Source: Candidatus Neomicrothrix sp. UBA814
GTDB lineage: Bacteria; Actinomycetota; Acidimicrobiia; Acidimicrobiales; Poriferisodalaceae
Assembly (NCBI GenBank): GCA_002296525.1
Contig: DBIA01000021.1
Span: forward strand, 310,001-374,000
DNA length: 64,000 nucleotides
Direction: 5' to 3'
A model generated the notes under the pieces. The model saw only the letters and a list, made by a program, of their open reading frames with translations, was not told the origin of the DNA and did no database searches. The position numbers and the translations under genes were made by a program. This document shows positions 43,520-52,265 of this stretch, piece after piece; within the stretch, counting starts at the first letter, position 1, and every line of letters begins with the position of its first letter.

Positions 43520-44674
43520 ACGGTAACTTCCTGTCGCGTCAGCCAGCACGCCGGCGATGATTGGCCCCAGCACAGTTCCCAGCATGACAATCAGCGAACT
43601 GAGTCCCATGATGAAACCGAACGAGGAAGCACCGAAATAGTCTGCTCTTAAGGCCTGCATAAGAGGACCTCGCGCTCCCCATGCCAAACCGTGGAAAATA
43701 ACAAACAATGCGATCATCCATGCGCTTTGGCTAAATGCAAGGATCAGAATTCCGCCAGCGTGACCAAACATTGCTACTGACGCAATTAGGCGCTTGTTGA
43801 TTCTGTCCCCCAGCGTTCCGCCTATTGCCATGCCGACTATTTGCATTACAGGAAGTGCTGCACCAACGAAGCTTGCTTGTTGGAGTGAGTAGCCACGTTC
43901 AGAGGTGAGGAAGAGAGCTAAATGTGCCATGACTGCCCCAACTACGAACAATGCGCTCATATGGCCCAAAGAAATCATCCAAAAGGCACGAGTTTTAACG
44001 GCTTCTTGGGCCGTGAAATGAATTGAAGTGAGTCCTTCGGCAGTAGGAACATCATCAGCCGCTTCAGGTGGCATACCGTCTACTTCTTGGCCGTAGTCAG
44101 AGGGATAACCGTCTAGGTACGCCGCGAACAGGTACACAGCGATTCCCGCAGCGACCCCTGAAAGTGCAGCCGTAGTTTGCCAGCCATGGGTGTTCATTGA
44201 CCATACGACAACTGGAACCGCTAAACCTCCTGCGGCAAAACCCAAACTTCCTGTCGCAAGGGCGCGCGCCCGACGTCGTTCAAACCATCTCACTATTGCT
44301 ACGGTCACAGTTAGAAAACCGCTCAGACCAGCACCAATCGCAATCAATAGAAACGACGCGAAGAACTCCCAAAGACTCTGGATCTGGCTGAACCAGAGGA
44401 ACCCTGCAATAAGGAAGAAAGAGCCTATGCGAGCGATTCTTTTGGGGCCGTAACGATCAAGCATCCATCCTTGCAATGGACCTAATAAAGCCGACTCAAA
44501 TCGATTGACGGAGAATGCCGCAGATAATACTGATTTGCTCCAGCCGAATTGTCGCTCGAGGACGACTAGATAGCTGCCCATGGCTTGCATGATCAGGGCG
44601 CTTTGAATGAACTGAATCAAGATGCCCGCGTTGACAACTTTCCACCCTCGGAAGGGAGTTCGAACGGCACGCAC
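43406..44674 (-). CDS. Major facilitator superfamily transporter (monocarboxylate-porter-like)
   Basis: 422 residues with twelve predicted membrane segments. SAAFSVNRFESALLGPLQGW and LDRYGPKRIARIGSF (the loop 2-3 motif) are in the N-half, with VRWFERRRARALATGSLG in the central region, as in oxalate/monocarboxylate MFS proteins. It likely moves an organic acid. Start is GTG 44672-44674. Its 3' end covers the last 114 bp of the YihY gene on the other strand; both reading frames look intact. Confidence 0.88.
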   Translation of the reverse strand: MRAVRTPFRGWKVVNAGILIQFIQSALIMQAMGSYLVVLERQFGWSKSVLSAAFSVNRFESALLGPLQGWMLDRYGPKRIARIGSFFLIAGFLWFSQIQSLWEFFASFLLIAIGAGLSGFLTVTVAIVRWFERRRARALATGSLGFAAGGLAVPVVVWSMNTHGWQTTAALSGVAAGIAVYLFAAYLDGYPSDYGQEVDGMPPEAADDVPTAEGLTSIHFTAQEAVKTRAFWMISLGHMSALFVVGAVMAHLALFLTSERGYSLQQASFVGAALPVMQIVGMAIGGTLGDRINKRLIASVAMFGHAGGILILAFSQSAWMIALFVIFHGLAWGARGPLMQALRADYFGASSFGFIMGLSSLIVMLGTVLGPIIAGVLADATGSYRLGFVVLAVLSAMGMLFFVFATPPRPPDRTGPPSVGEN

Positions 44675-44777
44675 CGTTACATGGTGCCATCAGAACCACA
44701 CGTGCGCTGCATTCGTTCAATGAAATACAAGCGGGCACCAGATCACTCCTTAGAAGGTGTGAGTTTCCTCCCACAAG

Positions 44778-44783
44778 TACGCT
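44778..44783 (+). promoter_or_regulatory. -10 box of leaderless hydrolase gene
   Basis: TACGCT, exactly 6 bases before the ATG at 44790, no ribosome site between. It selects ATG 44790 over the TTG directly before it. Confidence 0.5.
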
Positions 44784-44789
44784 TATTTG

Positions 44790-45527
44790 ATGACTTCGAC
44801 TCACCCAACACTCATTCTGCTTCATGGTCTCGGCGCGACGGGTCAGGTGTGGGACCCGCTTGTAGAGGCTGCTGCCTGGAGTGGTCGCATCCTTAGCCCT
44901 GACCTTCCTGGCCACGGTTCCTCTAGCTGGGCGGATACGTATTCGTTTGGATCTATGGCTACAGAAGTTGCTGCGTGTCTCGAGAGCGACGAAGAGTATG
45001 TGGTGTTAGGTCATTCAATGGGTGGCGCCGTGGGAGGCGCTCTTGCTTCCGGATTTTTTGGTCGCCCTCCGCTCGCTGTAGGCATGGTTGGCGTCAAATT
45101 AATTTGGACCGAAGAAGAACTGGTAAAGCTTCCCGAGGTAGCCGCCAAACCTGTGCGGATCTTTGAAAGTCGAAATGGAGCAGCCGAATGGTTTCTGAAG
45201 CTTTCCGGCCTCTTCGGAGTTGTGGAAATAACGAGCTCTATTGTCGAACGGGGTATCCGAGAGACGTCTGAAGGGTGGCAAGTATGTCAGGATCCCAAAA
45301 GCGTGCTTGTAGTCGAAGGATCGGCCCCGTTTGCTGAAGTACTGGGGGGTCTGCTGGCACCAGTGTTTATGTCAATGGGCGAAAACGATCCGCTTGTTTC
45401 ATTGGAGGATCACGCGGACATGCCTACGGGAGTGCCTCACGTTTTTGAAAGCCTGGGGCACAACGCAATGGTTGAAGACCCTTCGGTCGTGTGGGACTGG
45501 TTTGCTCGAGTAGCTGGGCTCACCTGA
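44790..45527 (+). CDS. Alpha/beta hydrolase
   Basis: About 245 residues. The oxyanion HG is in LILLHGLGATGQVWDPLVEA, LSPDLPGHGSS follows, the nucleophile elbow is VVLGHSMGGAVGGALA (Ser about residue 74), the acid is in GENDPLVSLED and the His in FESLGHNAMVEDPS near the C-terminus. This is the classic haloperoxidase/esterase-like fold; substrate unknown. It diverges from the MFS gene and its last 8 bases overlap the convergent small membrane protein gene. Confidence 0.88.
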   Translation: MTSTHPTLILLHGLGATGQVWDPLVEAAAWSGRILSPDLPGHGSSSWADTYSFGSMATEVAACLESDEEYVVLGHSMGGAVGGALASGFFGRPPLAVGMVGVKLIWTEEELVKLPEVAAKPVRIFESRNGAAEWFLKLSGLFGVVEITSSIVERGIRETSEGWQVCQDPKSVLVVEGSAPFAEVLGGLLAPVFMSMGENDPLVSLEDHADMPTGVPHVFESLGHNAMVEDPSVVWDWFARVAGLT

Positions 45528-45885
45528 AATTGGGTTTGCGAATAGCAAGCGCGACCAGCGCAAATGTGCCAAACATCAACGATGTGTGGACGGCTTTAAA
45601 CCCTGTAGACCATTGAGAGTCAAGAAGAATGTCGCCACCCCGGATGAGCCAATACCCAATTGACCATGCTGCGAGAATGCCCAGCAATCTTTGAATATTT
45701 CTTCTTCGAATGCCTTGCACTAAAACAGCTAAACCAAACAAGAGAAAGATGCCGACGACCGCAAGTCGACCGATTAATCCCCACGAAGTTAGCTCATTAT
45801 TCGCAAGCACATTTCTAGCGCGAGATACCCAAACCGCGAGGGTCCAAATCACCAGCGGCAGAACCCGCCAGCTGAGTTGCTTCAC
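45520..45885 (-). CDS. Small membrane protein of unknown function
   Basis: 121 residues with about four hydrophobic segments (LPLVIWTLAVWV, AVVGIFLLFGLAVLV, LLGILAAWSIGYWLI, HTSLMFGTFALVALAI) joined by basic loops. I do not recognise a family; it resembles small actinobacterial integral membrane proteins. GTG start overlaps the SDR stop as GTGA, so it is coupled to that gene. Confidence 0.75.
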   Translation of the reverse strand: MKQLSWRVLPLVIWTLAVWVSRARNVLANNELTSWGLIGRLAVVGIFLLFGLAVLVQGIRRRNIQRLLGILAAWSIGYWLIRGGDILLDSQWSTGFKAVHTSLMFGTFALVALAIRKPNFR

Positions 45886-46652
45886 CCCTCTTCGATCGGC
45901 AGTTCACCAGCAATGCGAATGAGTTCCCCGCCATCAATAGTCATAGTGTTCCCCGTCATCCAAGATGCTCCAGCTGAGAGGTATAGGGCTGCTTCTCCTA
46001 TATCTTCAGGTTCTCCCAGCCTTTGCAGGGGAAGCATGTCAGAGATCATCTGCCCTCGGGGACCATCCCACAAGACCTTTGCGAAGTCGGTACGAATTAA
46101 ACCGGGGGCGATGCAATTCACTCGGACCTTTGGTCCCATTTCTGCTGCTAGCTGCCTCGTCATGTGCATTAGAGCGTCTTTGAACATGCAATAAACGCCA
46201 AGGGCTTCACTCGTAGTAAAGCCACCAACCGAAGCGATATTGATAACGGATCCGCCGTTGTCTTGCATCCACTTTTGCCATGCTGTTTGGGTCCACTGAA
46301 GCGGAGCGCGGAGATTAACTTCATATGTTTTGTCGAGCCTCGGTACATCGCAGTCGATCATGGGTCCAGCCCACGGGTTTGTCGCAGCGTTGTTAACCAA
46401 AATGTCGATCGCTCCGAATCGTTCGATGGTGCCATCAATTACTCGCTCAGCTTCTTCTAGCTGACCGATGTGTGAGGCAATGTAATCGCTATCGCCTCCA
46501 ATATCGGCAAGCGCAGCTTCACATTTGTCAGCTTTCCGGCTAGTGATCATTACCTGGGCGCCAGCATCAGCGAACGCTTTGGCGATGCCTTTGCCTATCC
46601 CGGCTGAACCCCCTGTGATCAGAGCTGTTTGACCGTCAAGTCGAAGATCCAT
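45882..46652 (-). CDS. Short-chain dehydrogenase/reductase
   Basis: About 256 residues: ALITGGSAGIGKGIAKAF (TGxxxGIG), a third-position ITSRKADKC suggesting NADP preference, ILVNNAATNPWAG, INIASVGGF with catalytic Ser, and YCMFKDALMHM. The Tyr-x-x-x-Lys is YCMFK, which is complete. ATG 46650-46652 follows a GAGGGGG stretch; an upstream TTG at 46670 is less likely. It is followed by the small membrane protein and preceded by an acyl-CoA dehydrogenase gene. Confidence 0.88.
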   Translation of the reverse strand: MDLRLDGQTALITGGSAGIGKGIAKAFADAGAQVMITSRKADKCEAALADIGGDSDYIASHIGQLEEAERVIDGTIERFGAIDILVNNAATNPWAGPMIDCDVPRLDKTYEVNLRAPLQWTQTAWQKWMQDNGGSVINIASVGGFTTSEALGVYCMFKDALMHMTRQLAAEMGPKVRVNCIAPGLIRTDFAKVLWDGPRGQMISDMLPLQRLGEPEDIGEAALYLSAGASWMTGNTMTIDGGELIRIAGELPIEEG

Positions 46653-46679
46653 AATGAATTTCCCCCTCAATTCTTTTAA

Positions 46680-47930
46680 CTAATTTTTGCCTATTTCGTT
46701 CCAAGGGCCGCTATCAGCTCGCGGCTCTCGAGGCAGACCCAAAACTCGGTCTCCCACTATGTTTCGTTGCACTTCTGATGTACCAGCGTAAATAGTGCCC
46801 GGACGAGCACCAAGCATCGTCTGCACCCATGCAAGACTCGAAAATTCTGCACCGATGGCGTCTGTTTGAATACCGTGTGCGGCTTGTGCACCACTAGGAG
46901 TCATAGCTTCTGCTCCCAAAATGTGCATAGTTTTTTCTGTGAACCACTGGTGATACTCACTCCAGAGCAGCTTATGAAGAGACGACTCTGGTCCTGGTGG
47001 GTTTCCAGCAAGCACCGATGTGACCTGTCGTTGACCCATCCATTTCATAATCTCAACTTTGCTATGAGCTCTCGCTAGATCTTGTCTCATTAGTGGGTCA
47101 CCCGTGACCCCGCGATCTTGAGCCACCGAACACACTCTTTCGAATTCGTCTCGGAATCTCACTGCGTCGGTAGTAGCGCCGTGTCCCCGTTCGAAACCAA
47201 GCAACACATTCGCAACTCGCCATCCATCGTTTACATCGCCCACGACGTGATCTTTGGGAGTTTTGGCGTCAGAAAAAAAGACTTCGTTGAAGTCATGCCG
47301 GTTGCTGATGTTGATAATGGGTCTGCAGTCCACCCCATCCTGGTTCATGGGAACTAGCAGAAATGAAATTCCCTTGTGTTTCGGTGCTTCGGGCGCTGTT
47401 CGACATAGAACAAATATCCAGTTAGCGGTGTGCCCGCTCGAGGTCCAAACCTTTTGGCCATTGACCACCCATTCATCTCCATCGAGAACAGCGCGAGCAC
47501 CGAGGTTCGCTAGATCTGAGCCACTATCGGGTTCGCTGTATCCCTGACACCAACGATCTTCGCCGCTGATTATTCGGGGAAGGAACTGTCGTTTTTGTTC
47601 CTCGGTGCCGCATTGGATAATCGCGTTTCCAACCATCGTGATTGAAAATCCGTCGTTTTCATTACCTTCGGGCACTCCGGCTTTTGCGAATTCTTCAGCT
47701 AGGACGATGCGTTCAACTTCGCTCAGCCCAGCGCCGCCATATTCTTCAGGCCATGACACAGCAAGCAGCTTGTTTTCCGCTAGCAGGGCGCGCCACTCGT
47801 CAATGAAAACATCACGGGAGTTTTCGTCGAGTGCTCCGAGGCCACTCCAGTTCGGGGGCAAATGTTCGCCCAAGAAAGCCTGGATTTTCTGTCGGTAGCT
47901 TTCGGCTTCTTCGTTGTAACTGGGACGCAT
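46680..47930 (-). CDS. Acyl-CoA dehydrogenase
   Basis: 416 residues, FadE-like. Signatures: WPEEYGGAGLSEVERIVLAE, the flavin/substrate stretch CQGYSEPDSGSDLANLGARA, VWTSSGHTANWIFVLCRT, and C-terminal TIYAGTSEVQRNIVGDRVLG. It introduces an alpha-beta double bond in an acyl-CoA with FAD and electron-transferring flavoprotein. Length and features resemble the actinobacterial FadE group that works as heterocomplexes in steroid side-chain oxidation, but only alignment can show this. The ATG has an AGAGGAAAG ribosome site. Confidence 0.92.
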   Translation of the reverse strand: MRPSYNEEAESYRQKIQAFLGEHLPPNWSGLGALDENSRDVFIDEWRALLAENKLLAVSWPEEYGGAGLSEVERIVLAEEFAKAGVPEGNENDGFSITMVGNAIIQCGTEEQKRQFLPRIISGEDRWCQGYSEPDSGSDLANLGARAVLDGDEWVVNGQKVWTSSGHTANWIFVLCRTAPEAPKHKGISFLLVPMNQDGVDCRPIINISNRHDFNEVFFSDAKTPKDHVVGDVNDGWRVANVLLGFERGHGATTDAVRFRDEFERVCSVAQDRGVTGDPLMRQDLARAHSKVEIMKWMGQRQVTSVLAGNPPGPESSLHKLLWSEYHQWFTEKTMHILGAEAMTPSGAQAAHGIQTDAIGAEFSSLAWVQTMLGARPGTIYAGTSEVQRNIVGDRVLGLPREPRADSGPWNEIGKN

Positions 47931-48005
47931 TTCTTTCCTCTAGGGTTGGGGTTATCTAAAGCTATAAATCAGTCGTGAGCGATTGTTTAGCGCAAATTTT
48001 CGGTG

Positions 48006-49556
48006 TCATGGTCGGTAAGTGAAAGATGACGGGCCGGTGCTTATTGCCCGTTGAGCTAAATCAACCCATTCGCACAAAATCGGTCGGGTATCCCTAGGGT
48101 CGATGATCTCCTCGATCTCAAAGAATTCTGCCGCTCGGTGGGGGGATCTGACTCGGTTGAGGCGCTCTCTGATTTCTTCGAGAAGAGTTTCAGGGTCGTC
48201 GGAGTCAGCTAAGTCCTGCTTATAGGCGACCTCTATGCCACCCTCAATCGGGAGAGAGCCCCAGTCAGCCGATGGCCAAGCGTAACGGAGACTGTGGTAG
48301 CCGGGTTTGTTGTTGGCAGCGCCGGCGACTCCGAAGGCTTTTCTTATGACGACACATGCAAACGGGGTTGTGAGTTGTCCTAGAGCGGCGAGAACTTGAG
48401 ATCCATACCTGATAGTGGCCGTCTCTTCTGATTCCTTACCAATTAGAAATCCGGGGCAGTCTTCAAGGTGAACGACAGGAAGGTGAAAGGTTGAAGCGGT
48501 ATCCAATAAGCGAATTAATTTTCGACAACCGTCGGCGGTCCAACCTCCTCCGTACTGGTAGGGGTCTTCAGCAAAGACTGCTACTGGGAAACCGTTCAAT
48601 CGCGCGAAACCAGTAATGATCGATTTTCCCCAGGAACACCCGATTTCGAAGAACGAGTCGAGGTCAAATACTGAATCGATGATTTGTCTCATTTGGTAGA
48701 CCCGCCGCGGTTCACGCGGGACGATTGAAAGCAAACTTTCGTCTTTTCGTTCAACTGGGTCGGTTGGTGTCAAACGTGGTGCCAACTCATCAACGTTTGA
48801 TGGAAGGTAAGAAAGAAAATCTTTTGCCCTCTGAAAGGCCTCCAACTCCGAATCGACAGCGTCGTCAATAGCGCCGTTTGCTGTGTGAATGTTTGCGTGA
48901 CCGAGTTCTTCTTTTCCGTGGTCCCCTAATTGCGCCTGTTCCACCAAAGCTGGGCCTGCGATCATCATTTGGGCGCTTTCGCGGACAATCACCGAGTAGT
49001 GGGAGGTCGCAACACGGGCTGCGCCAATTCCGGCAACCGAACCGAGAGCTAATGACACCGACGGGGCCACAGCTAGATGGCTCACGATTGTTTCCCATCC
49101 CTTGAGCTGGGGGATGTATGTCCTTCCCGCCATTTCAATAGTCTTTACTGATCCTCCCCCGCCCATTCCATCTACAAGACGGATATGGGGAAGCTTTAAC
49201 TCCAAAGCCATCCCCTCTGCTGCGTCGCGCTTTCCGGGAATCGTTGCGTCAGCGGAACCGCCTCGAACCGTGAAGTCATCACCAGACAACAGCACCGGAC
49301 GATCTGCGATACGGGCAAGTCCGAAAAGAAAGTTTGATGGGGTTAAGCCAACAAGGTTTCCATCGTCATCGTACTCGGCGACTCCAGCAGTCTTACCGAT
49401 CTCATGAAAGGAGTGCTGGTCGGCGATCTCATCAATTCGTTCGCGGATAGTCAGCTTTCCAAAATGATGTTGGCGCTCTACCTTGTCTGCCCCACCAAGC
49501 TCTTCGGCAAAGGCTTCTCGTTGCCGTAACTCATTAATTTCGGATTCCCAACTCAC
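48006..49556 (-). CDS. Acyl-CoA carboxylase carboxyltransferase (beta) subunit
   Basis: 516 residues, crotonase-fold carboxyltransferase. It has an N-terminal QHHFGKLTIRERIDEIADQ, the acyl-CoA-binding region LVDGMGGGGSVKTIEMAGRT, SLALGSVAGIGAARVATSHY, a biotin-side FGVAGAANNKPGYHSLRYAW and the conserved ...DCPGFLIGKESE. It transfers CO2 from carboxybiotin to propionyl-, methylcrotonyl- or a related acyl-CoA. No biotin carboxylase/carrier gene is in the window, so it must share one encoded elsewhere. Start is GTG 49554-49556 with AGGA 8 bases upstream. Confidence 0.88.
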   Translation of the reverse strand: MSWESEINELRQREAFAEELGGADKVERQHHFGKLTIRERIDEIADQHSFHEIGKTAGVAEYDDDGNLVGLTPSNFLFGLARIADRPVLLSGDDFTVRGGSADATIPGKRDAAEGMALELKLPHIRLVDGMGGGGSVKTIEMAGRTYIPQLKGWETIVSHLAVAPSVSLALGSVAGIGAARVATSHYSVIVRESAQMMIAGPALVEQAQLGDHGKEELGHANIHTANGAIDDAVDSELEAFQRAKDFLSYLPSNVDELAPRLTPTDPVERKDESLLSIVPREPRRVYQMRQIIDSVFDLDSFFEIGCSWGKSIITGFARLNGFPVAVFAEDPYQYGGGWTADGCRKLIRLLDTASTFHLPVVHLEDCPGFLIGKESEETATIRYGSQVLAALGQLTTPFACVVIRKAFGVAGAANNKPGYHSLRYAWPSADWGSLPIEGGIEVAYKQDLADSDDPETLLEEIRERLNRVRSPHRAAEFFEIEEIIDPRDTRPILCEWVDLAQRAISTGPSSFTYRP

Positions 49557-49593
49557 GCTTAATTCCTAACTAAGGGCGGTTTGGCGAGCCTAG

Positions 49594-49609
49594 AGGGCCG
49601 AGCGGCCCT
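49594..49609. terminator. Weak hairpin in the divergent gap
   Basis: AGGGCC-GAGC-GGCCCT, a 6-bp stem with a 4-base loop, lies between the carboxyltransferase and thioesterase starts. Only two T follow on the plus strand. It may be a leader hairpin or operator rather than a terminator. Confidence 0.25.
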
Positions 49610-49631
49610 TTAGCTCGCTAAGTTGCTTCTT

Positions 49632-50489
49632 GTGTCAGATGTTTTTCAGAAACTCATGGATCTCGAGCGTGTTAGCGAGAGTAAGTTCGTGGCTCCAAGC
49701 GCCCCAGAAAAAGGGACGCGCACGTTCGGAGGTCAACTCCTCGCCCACACGTTACGCGCCGCACAGTTCACCGTCGATTCGGACAGGTTCGTCCACTCAT
49801 CTCATTCTTACTTCTTGCGACCCGGGGCTGTAGAAATTGAGACCGAGATCGAAGTTGAGACGATAAGAGACGGCAATAGTTTCAGTGCCCGTCAGGTAGT
49901 TGCATCCCAAAAAGGCAAGGAACTGTTTCGATCCATCCTTTCCTTTCAGGTTCCAGAGGTCGGCCTCGAGTGGTGCCCGAAAACCCATTTCGATGTGCCG
50001 CAACCTGGCGACGATTTAGTGTCGTATTACGAATTCTGGGAATCACAGTCCCCGGATTTGGAAGGTCCATGGCACGGGAGGGAACGACCAATGGACATTC
50101 TCTATATCAATCCTCCTGATGGGCCTGAGGGGTTTCCCATAACGGAACCGCAGTTAATGTGGATGCGCGTCAATGAACCTCTGGGCAACGACCGGCCGTT
50201 GCACGAATCGGCGCTTGCCTATCTTGCCGATGCGACCCTCATAGATCATGTTTTGTTGCCTCACGGCTATCGCTGGCAAGACGACCGTTTGAATGGAGCA
50301 AGTTTGGACCACTCAATGTGGTTTCATCGTCAGGCTGATGCTGGCGACTGGCTTCTCTACGAACAACGGATCGAAACTACAGGGGCTGCACGCGGCTTGG
50401 GCAGTGGACGTTTCTTTGATCGGGGTGGCAACTTAATCGCTACATGCGTGCAGGAAGGTCTCATTCGTTGGGATCACCAGCATTCTTAG
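49632..50489 (+). CDS. Acyl-CoA thioesterase II (TesB-like)
   Basis: About 285 residues, double hotdog. The TesB landmarks are RTFGGQLLAHTLRAAQFTV near residue 32, HSSHSYFLRPGAVEIE, SALAYLADATLIDH and SLDHSMWFHRQADAGDWLLY, the last carrying the expected His/Asp region. It hydrolyses medium or long acyl-CoAs. GTG 49632 has TAAGTT 7 bases upstream; TTG 49623 is an alternative start. It diverges from the carboxyltransferase and is followed by an SDR gene. Confidence 0.9.
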   Translation: MSDVFQKLMDLERVSESKFVAPSAPEKGTRTFGGQLLAHTLRAAQFTVDSDRFVHSSHSYFLRPGAVEIETEIEVETIRDGNSFSARQVVASQKGKELFRSILSFQVPEVGLEWCPKTHFDVPQPGDDLVSYYEFWESQSPDLEGPWHGRERPMDILYINPPDGPEGFPITEPQLMWMRVNEPLGNDRPLHESALAYLADATLIDHVLLPHGYRWQDDRLNGASLDHSMWFHRQADAGDWLLYEQRIETTGAARGLGSGRFFDRGGNLIATCVQEGLIRWDHQHS

Positions 50490-50500
50490 CACCGCAGAAC

Positions 50501-50506
50501 TAGGTT
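50501..50506 (+). promoter_or_regulatory. -10 box of leaderless SDR gene
   Basis: TAGGTT, exactly 6 bases before the ATG at 50513, no ribosome site. The same hexamer and spacing precede cobQ. Confidence 0.5.
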
Positions 50507-50512
50507 CAGTTC

Positions 50513-51298
50513 ATGGAGATAAATCTCAGTGGACGTCGTGCGTTGATAACAGGGGGAAGCAGGGGTCTCGGGAGAGCCATGGCTGAGTCTTTCGCTGGCG
50601 CCGGCGCAGACGTTGCTGTTATCGCTAGAGATACTGAAGCGTTGGAGGACACACGAGTCGCTTTGCAGGAGGCACGTTCGTCCGGGAAGTACCTGGCTAT
50701 TTCCGCTGATGTAAGTGATGTGAACGAGATAACTCGCGCCCATGAGGAAGTAACAGCGTTTCTTGGACCAGTCGATATTTTGGTCAATAACGCAGGTACA
50801 TCTAATGCAAAACCGTTTCTGGAAGTCAGTCTTCAGGACTGGTTAGATGACTTTAACCTCAAGTTTTTTTCTGCTGCGCAACTGTGTCGCCTCTGCATAC
50901 CTGACATGCGAGATCAAAACTGGGGCCGCATAATCAACACTTTGAACTCCGCCGCTAAGGCACCTAGTGCTGCGAGTTGCCCCACATCAGTTGCGCGGGC
51001 CGCAGGGATGGCGATGACGAAAGCTTTAGCATCAGAGTTCGCGTCTGATGGGATTTTGGTTAATGCGCTAAATACGGGCTTTCTCGTGAGCCATCAGTGG
51101 GTCCAGCGATGGGAAAACGACCCAGCAGGCCGAACCTTCCAAGAATTCGTCGATGAAATCGGCCGCCGAATTCCAATAGGGCGTATGGGAGACGCGCAGG
51201 AATTTGCAAATCTGGCTCTGTTTCTGGCTAGTGACGCCGCTTCTTATCTGACCGGCGCGTCCATCAACATAGATGGTGGCCTTACTCCTGTTGTGTAA
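50513..51298 (+). CDS. Short-chain dehydrogenase/reductase
   Basis: 261 residues: ALITGGSRGLGRAMAESFAG (residues 10-29), VAVIARDTEAL with Arg-Asp after the second strand, ILVNNAGTSNAKPF. The usual Ser-Tyr-Lys site is altered: after INTLNSAAKAPSAAS the expected YxxxK region reads TSVARAAGMAMTKAL, so the catalytic Tyr is not evident. It may be a non-classical or inactive SDR, or use another residue. The C-terminus SYLTGASINIDGGLTPVV is standard. Confidence 0.85.
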   Translation: MEINLSGRRALITGGSRGLGRAMAESFAGAGADVAVIARDTEALEDTRVALQEARSSGKYLAISADVSDVNEITRAHEEVTAFLGPVDILVNNAGTSNAKPFLEVSLQDWLDDFNLKFFSAAQLCRLCIPDMRDQNWGRIINTLNSAAKAPSAASCPTSVARAAGMAMTKALASEFASDGILVNALNTGFLVSHQWVQRWENDPAGRTFQEFVDEIGRRIPIGRMGDAQEFANLALFLASDAASYLTGASINIDGGLTPVV

Positions 51299-51332
51299 AA
51301 CGACACTGGGTATCTATGGAAGCTAGTTGCCC

Positions 51333-51743
51333 TTAGTCTGCTGTGAGACGAGACAGTGACTGATTGAGATCTTCGGGTGGTCGGGTTGGTTTCCCAGTGT
51401 CGTCACAGATTCCCAGCGTGATCTGGGCTTCAACAAGCACGGCTCCATCGCTTTCTCGAAGAATCTGTTGTTTCCAATTCGAGCTGACGCGTTTCATCTC
51501 TTGAATCTCTGTTTCGACTACCAGTGAGTCACGAGCTGTCGCTGGCTGGCGGAATTTCACCTCTAGTTTCGTGACAACAATTTGAAAACCTCGGTCGCTG
51601 AGATCCGAGAGGGACATGTCGATATCGTCCAACGCAACGCACCGCGCGGCTTCAAAATAAGCAATATAGGCCGCATGGTTGACATGGTTGTAAGGATCTA
51701 GCTCTCCGAATCGGGGAGTGATTGTTGTTCGGTGTGCTGCCAT
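51333..51743 (-). CDS. 4HBT-type acyl-CoA thioesterase
   Basis: About 136 residues, single hotdog of the YbgC/FcbC-like 4-hydroxybenzoyl-CoA type: FGELDPYNHVNHAAYIAYFE near residues 12-32, with the Asp of the D-x-x-x-H-V-N motif that acts in catalysis. KLEVKFRQPATARDSLVVET follows. ATG 51741-51743 has TAATGT exactly 6 bases upstream, so it is preferred to an ATG two codons further upstream. Confidence 0.88.
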   Translation of the reverse strand: MAAHRTTITPRFGELDPYNHVNHAAYIAYFEAARCVALDDIDMSLSDLSDRGFQIVVTKLEVKFRQPATARDSLVVETEIQEMKRVSSNWKQQILRESDGAVLVEAQITLGICDDTGKPTRPPEDLNQSLSRLTAD

Positions 51744-51749
51744 GCACAA

Positions 51750-51755
51750 ACATTA
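51750..51755 (-). promoter_or_regulatory. -10 box of leaderless thioesterase gene
   Basis: Minus-strand TAATGT, exactly 6 bases before the ATG at 51743; no ribosome site. Confidence 0.5.
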
Positions 51756-51791
51756 CGTTGAGATTTACCGCGACGTGTATAAGGAGCAGCT

Positions 51792-52262
51792 TCAGTTGGT
51801 GAACTCGGCGACCTGACCTCCGCTGAGACGCCTCAAGTCAGCAGTCTCAATGGCAAAAACCGTGTCCGGGGTACCTGCCGCTCCCCAGGCTATTTCGTAT
51901 CGGTAAATGTTCTGGTCGACCCAACAGGACAGCTGAGCCGCATGACCGAATGGGGGGACGCCACCGATTGCGAAGCCGGTCGCATCTCTCACCAGCTTCG
52001 CGTCAGCTTTTCCAATAGTTCCCCCGCACAAGGCACCAAGCAAATCGGTGTCGACTTGCTGGTCACCTGCGGTTAGCGCAAGGACCGGTTGCTCCTCACA
52101 CTGAAAAACTAGCGACTTGATGATCTGACCTAATTCACATTTTAGAGCCGCTGCTGCTTGAGCTGCGGTTCTGGTGTCTTCTGGGAATTGGACTATGTCG
52201 GGCTCAATTCCTAGGCGACTTGCTGCTGCGCTAAAGCGCTCATTGGCCGAAGGACGCGCCAC
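51792..52262 (-). CDS. YbaK/EbsC (ProX-like) aminoacyl-tRNA deacylase family protein
   Basis: 156 residues. YbaK-type features: TAAQAAAALKCELGQIIKSL with the conserved Lys, LALTAGDQQVDTDLLGALCG and ATGFAIGGVPPFGH, the GxxPPxGH glycine-rich site. Family members remove wrongly attached amino acids from tRNA (Cys-tRNAPro, Ala-tRNAPro). GTG 52260-52262 lies 3 bases after the stop of the LLM gene, so it is in that transcript. Confidence 0.9.
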   Translation of the reverse strand: MARPSANERFSAAASRLGIEPDIVQFPEDTRTAAQAAAALKCELGQIIKSLVFQCEEQPVLALTAGDQQVDTDLLGALCGGTIGKADAKLVRDATGFAIGGVPPFGHAAQLSCWVDQNIYRYEIAWGAAGTPDTVFAIETADLRRLSGGQVAEFTN

Positions 52263-52265
52263 TGA

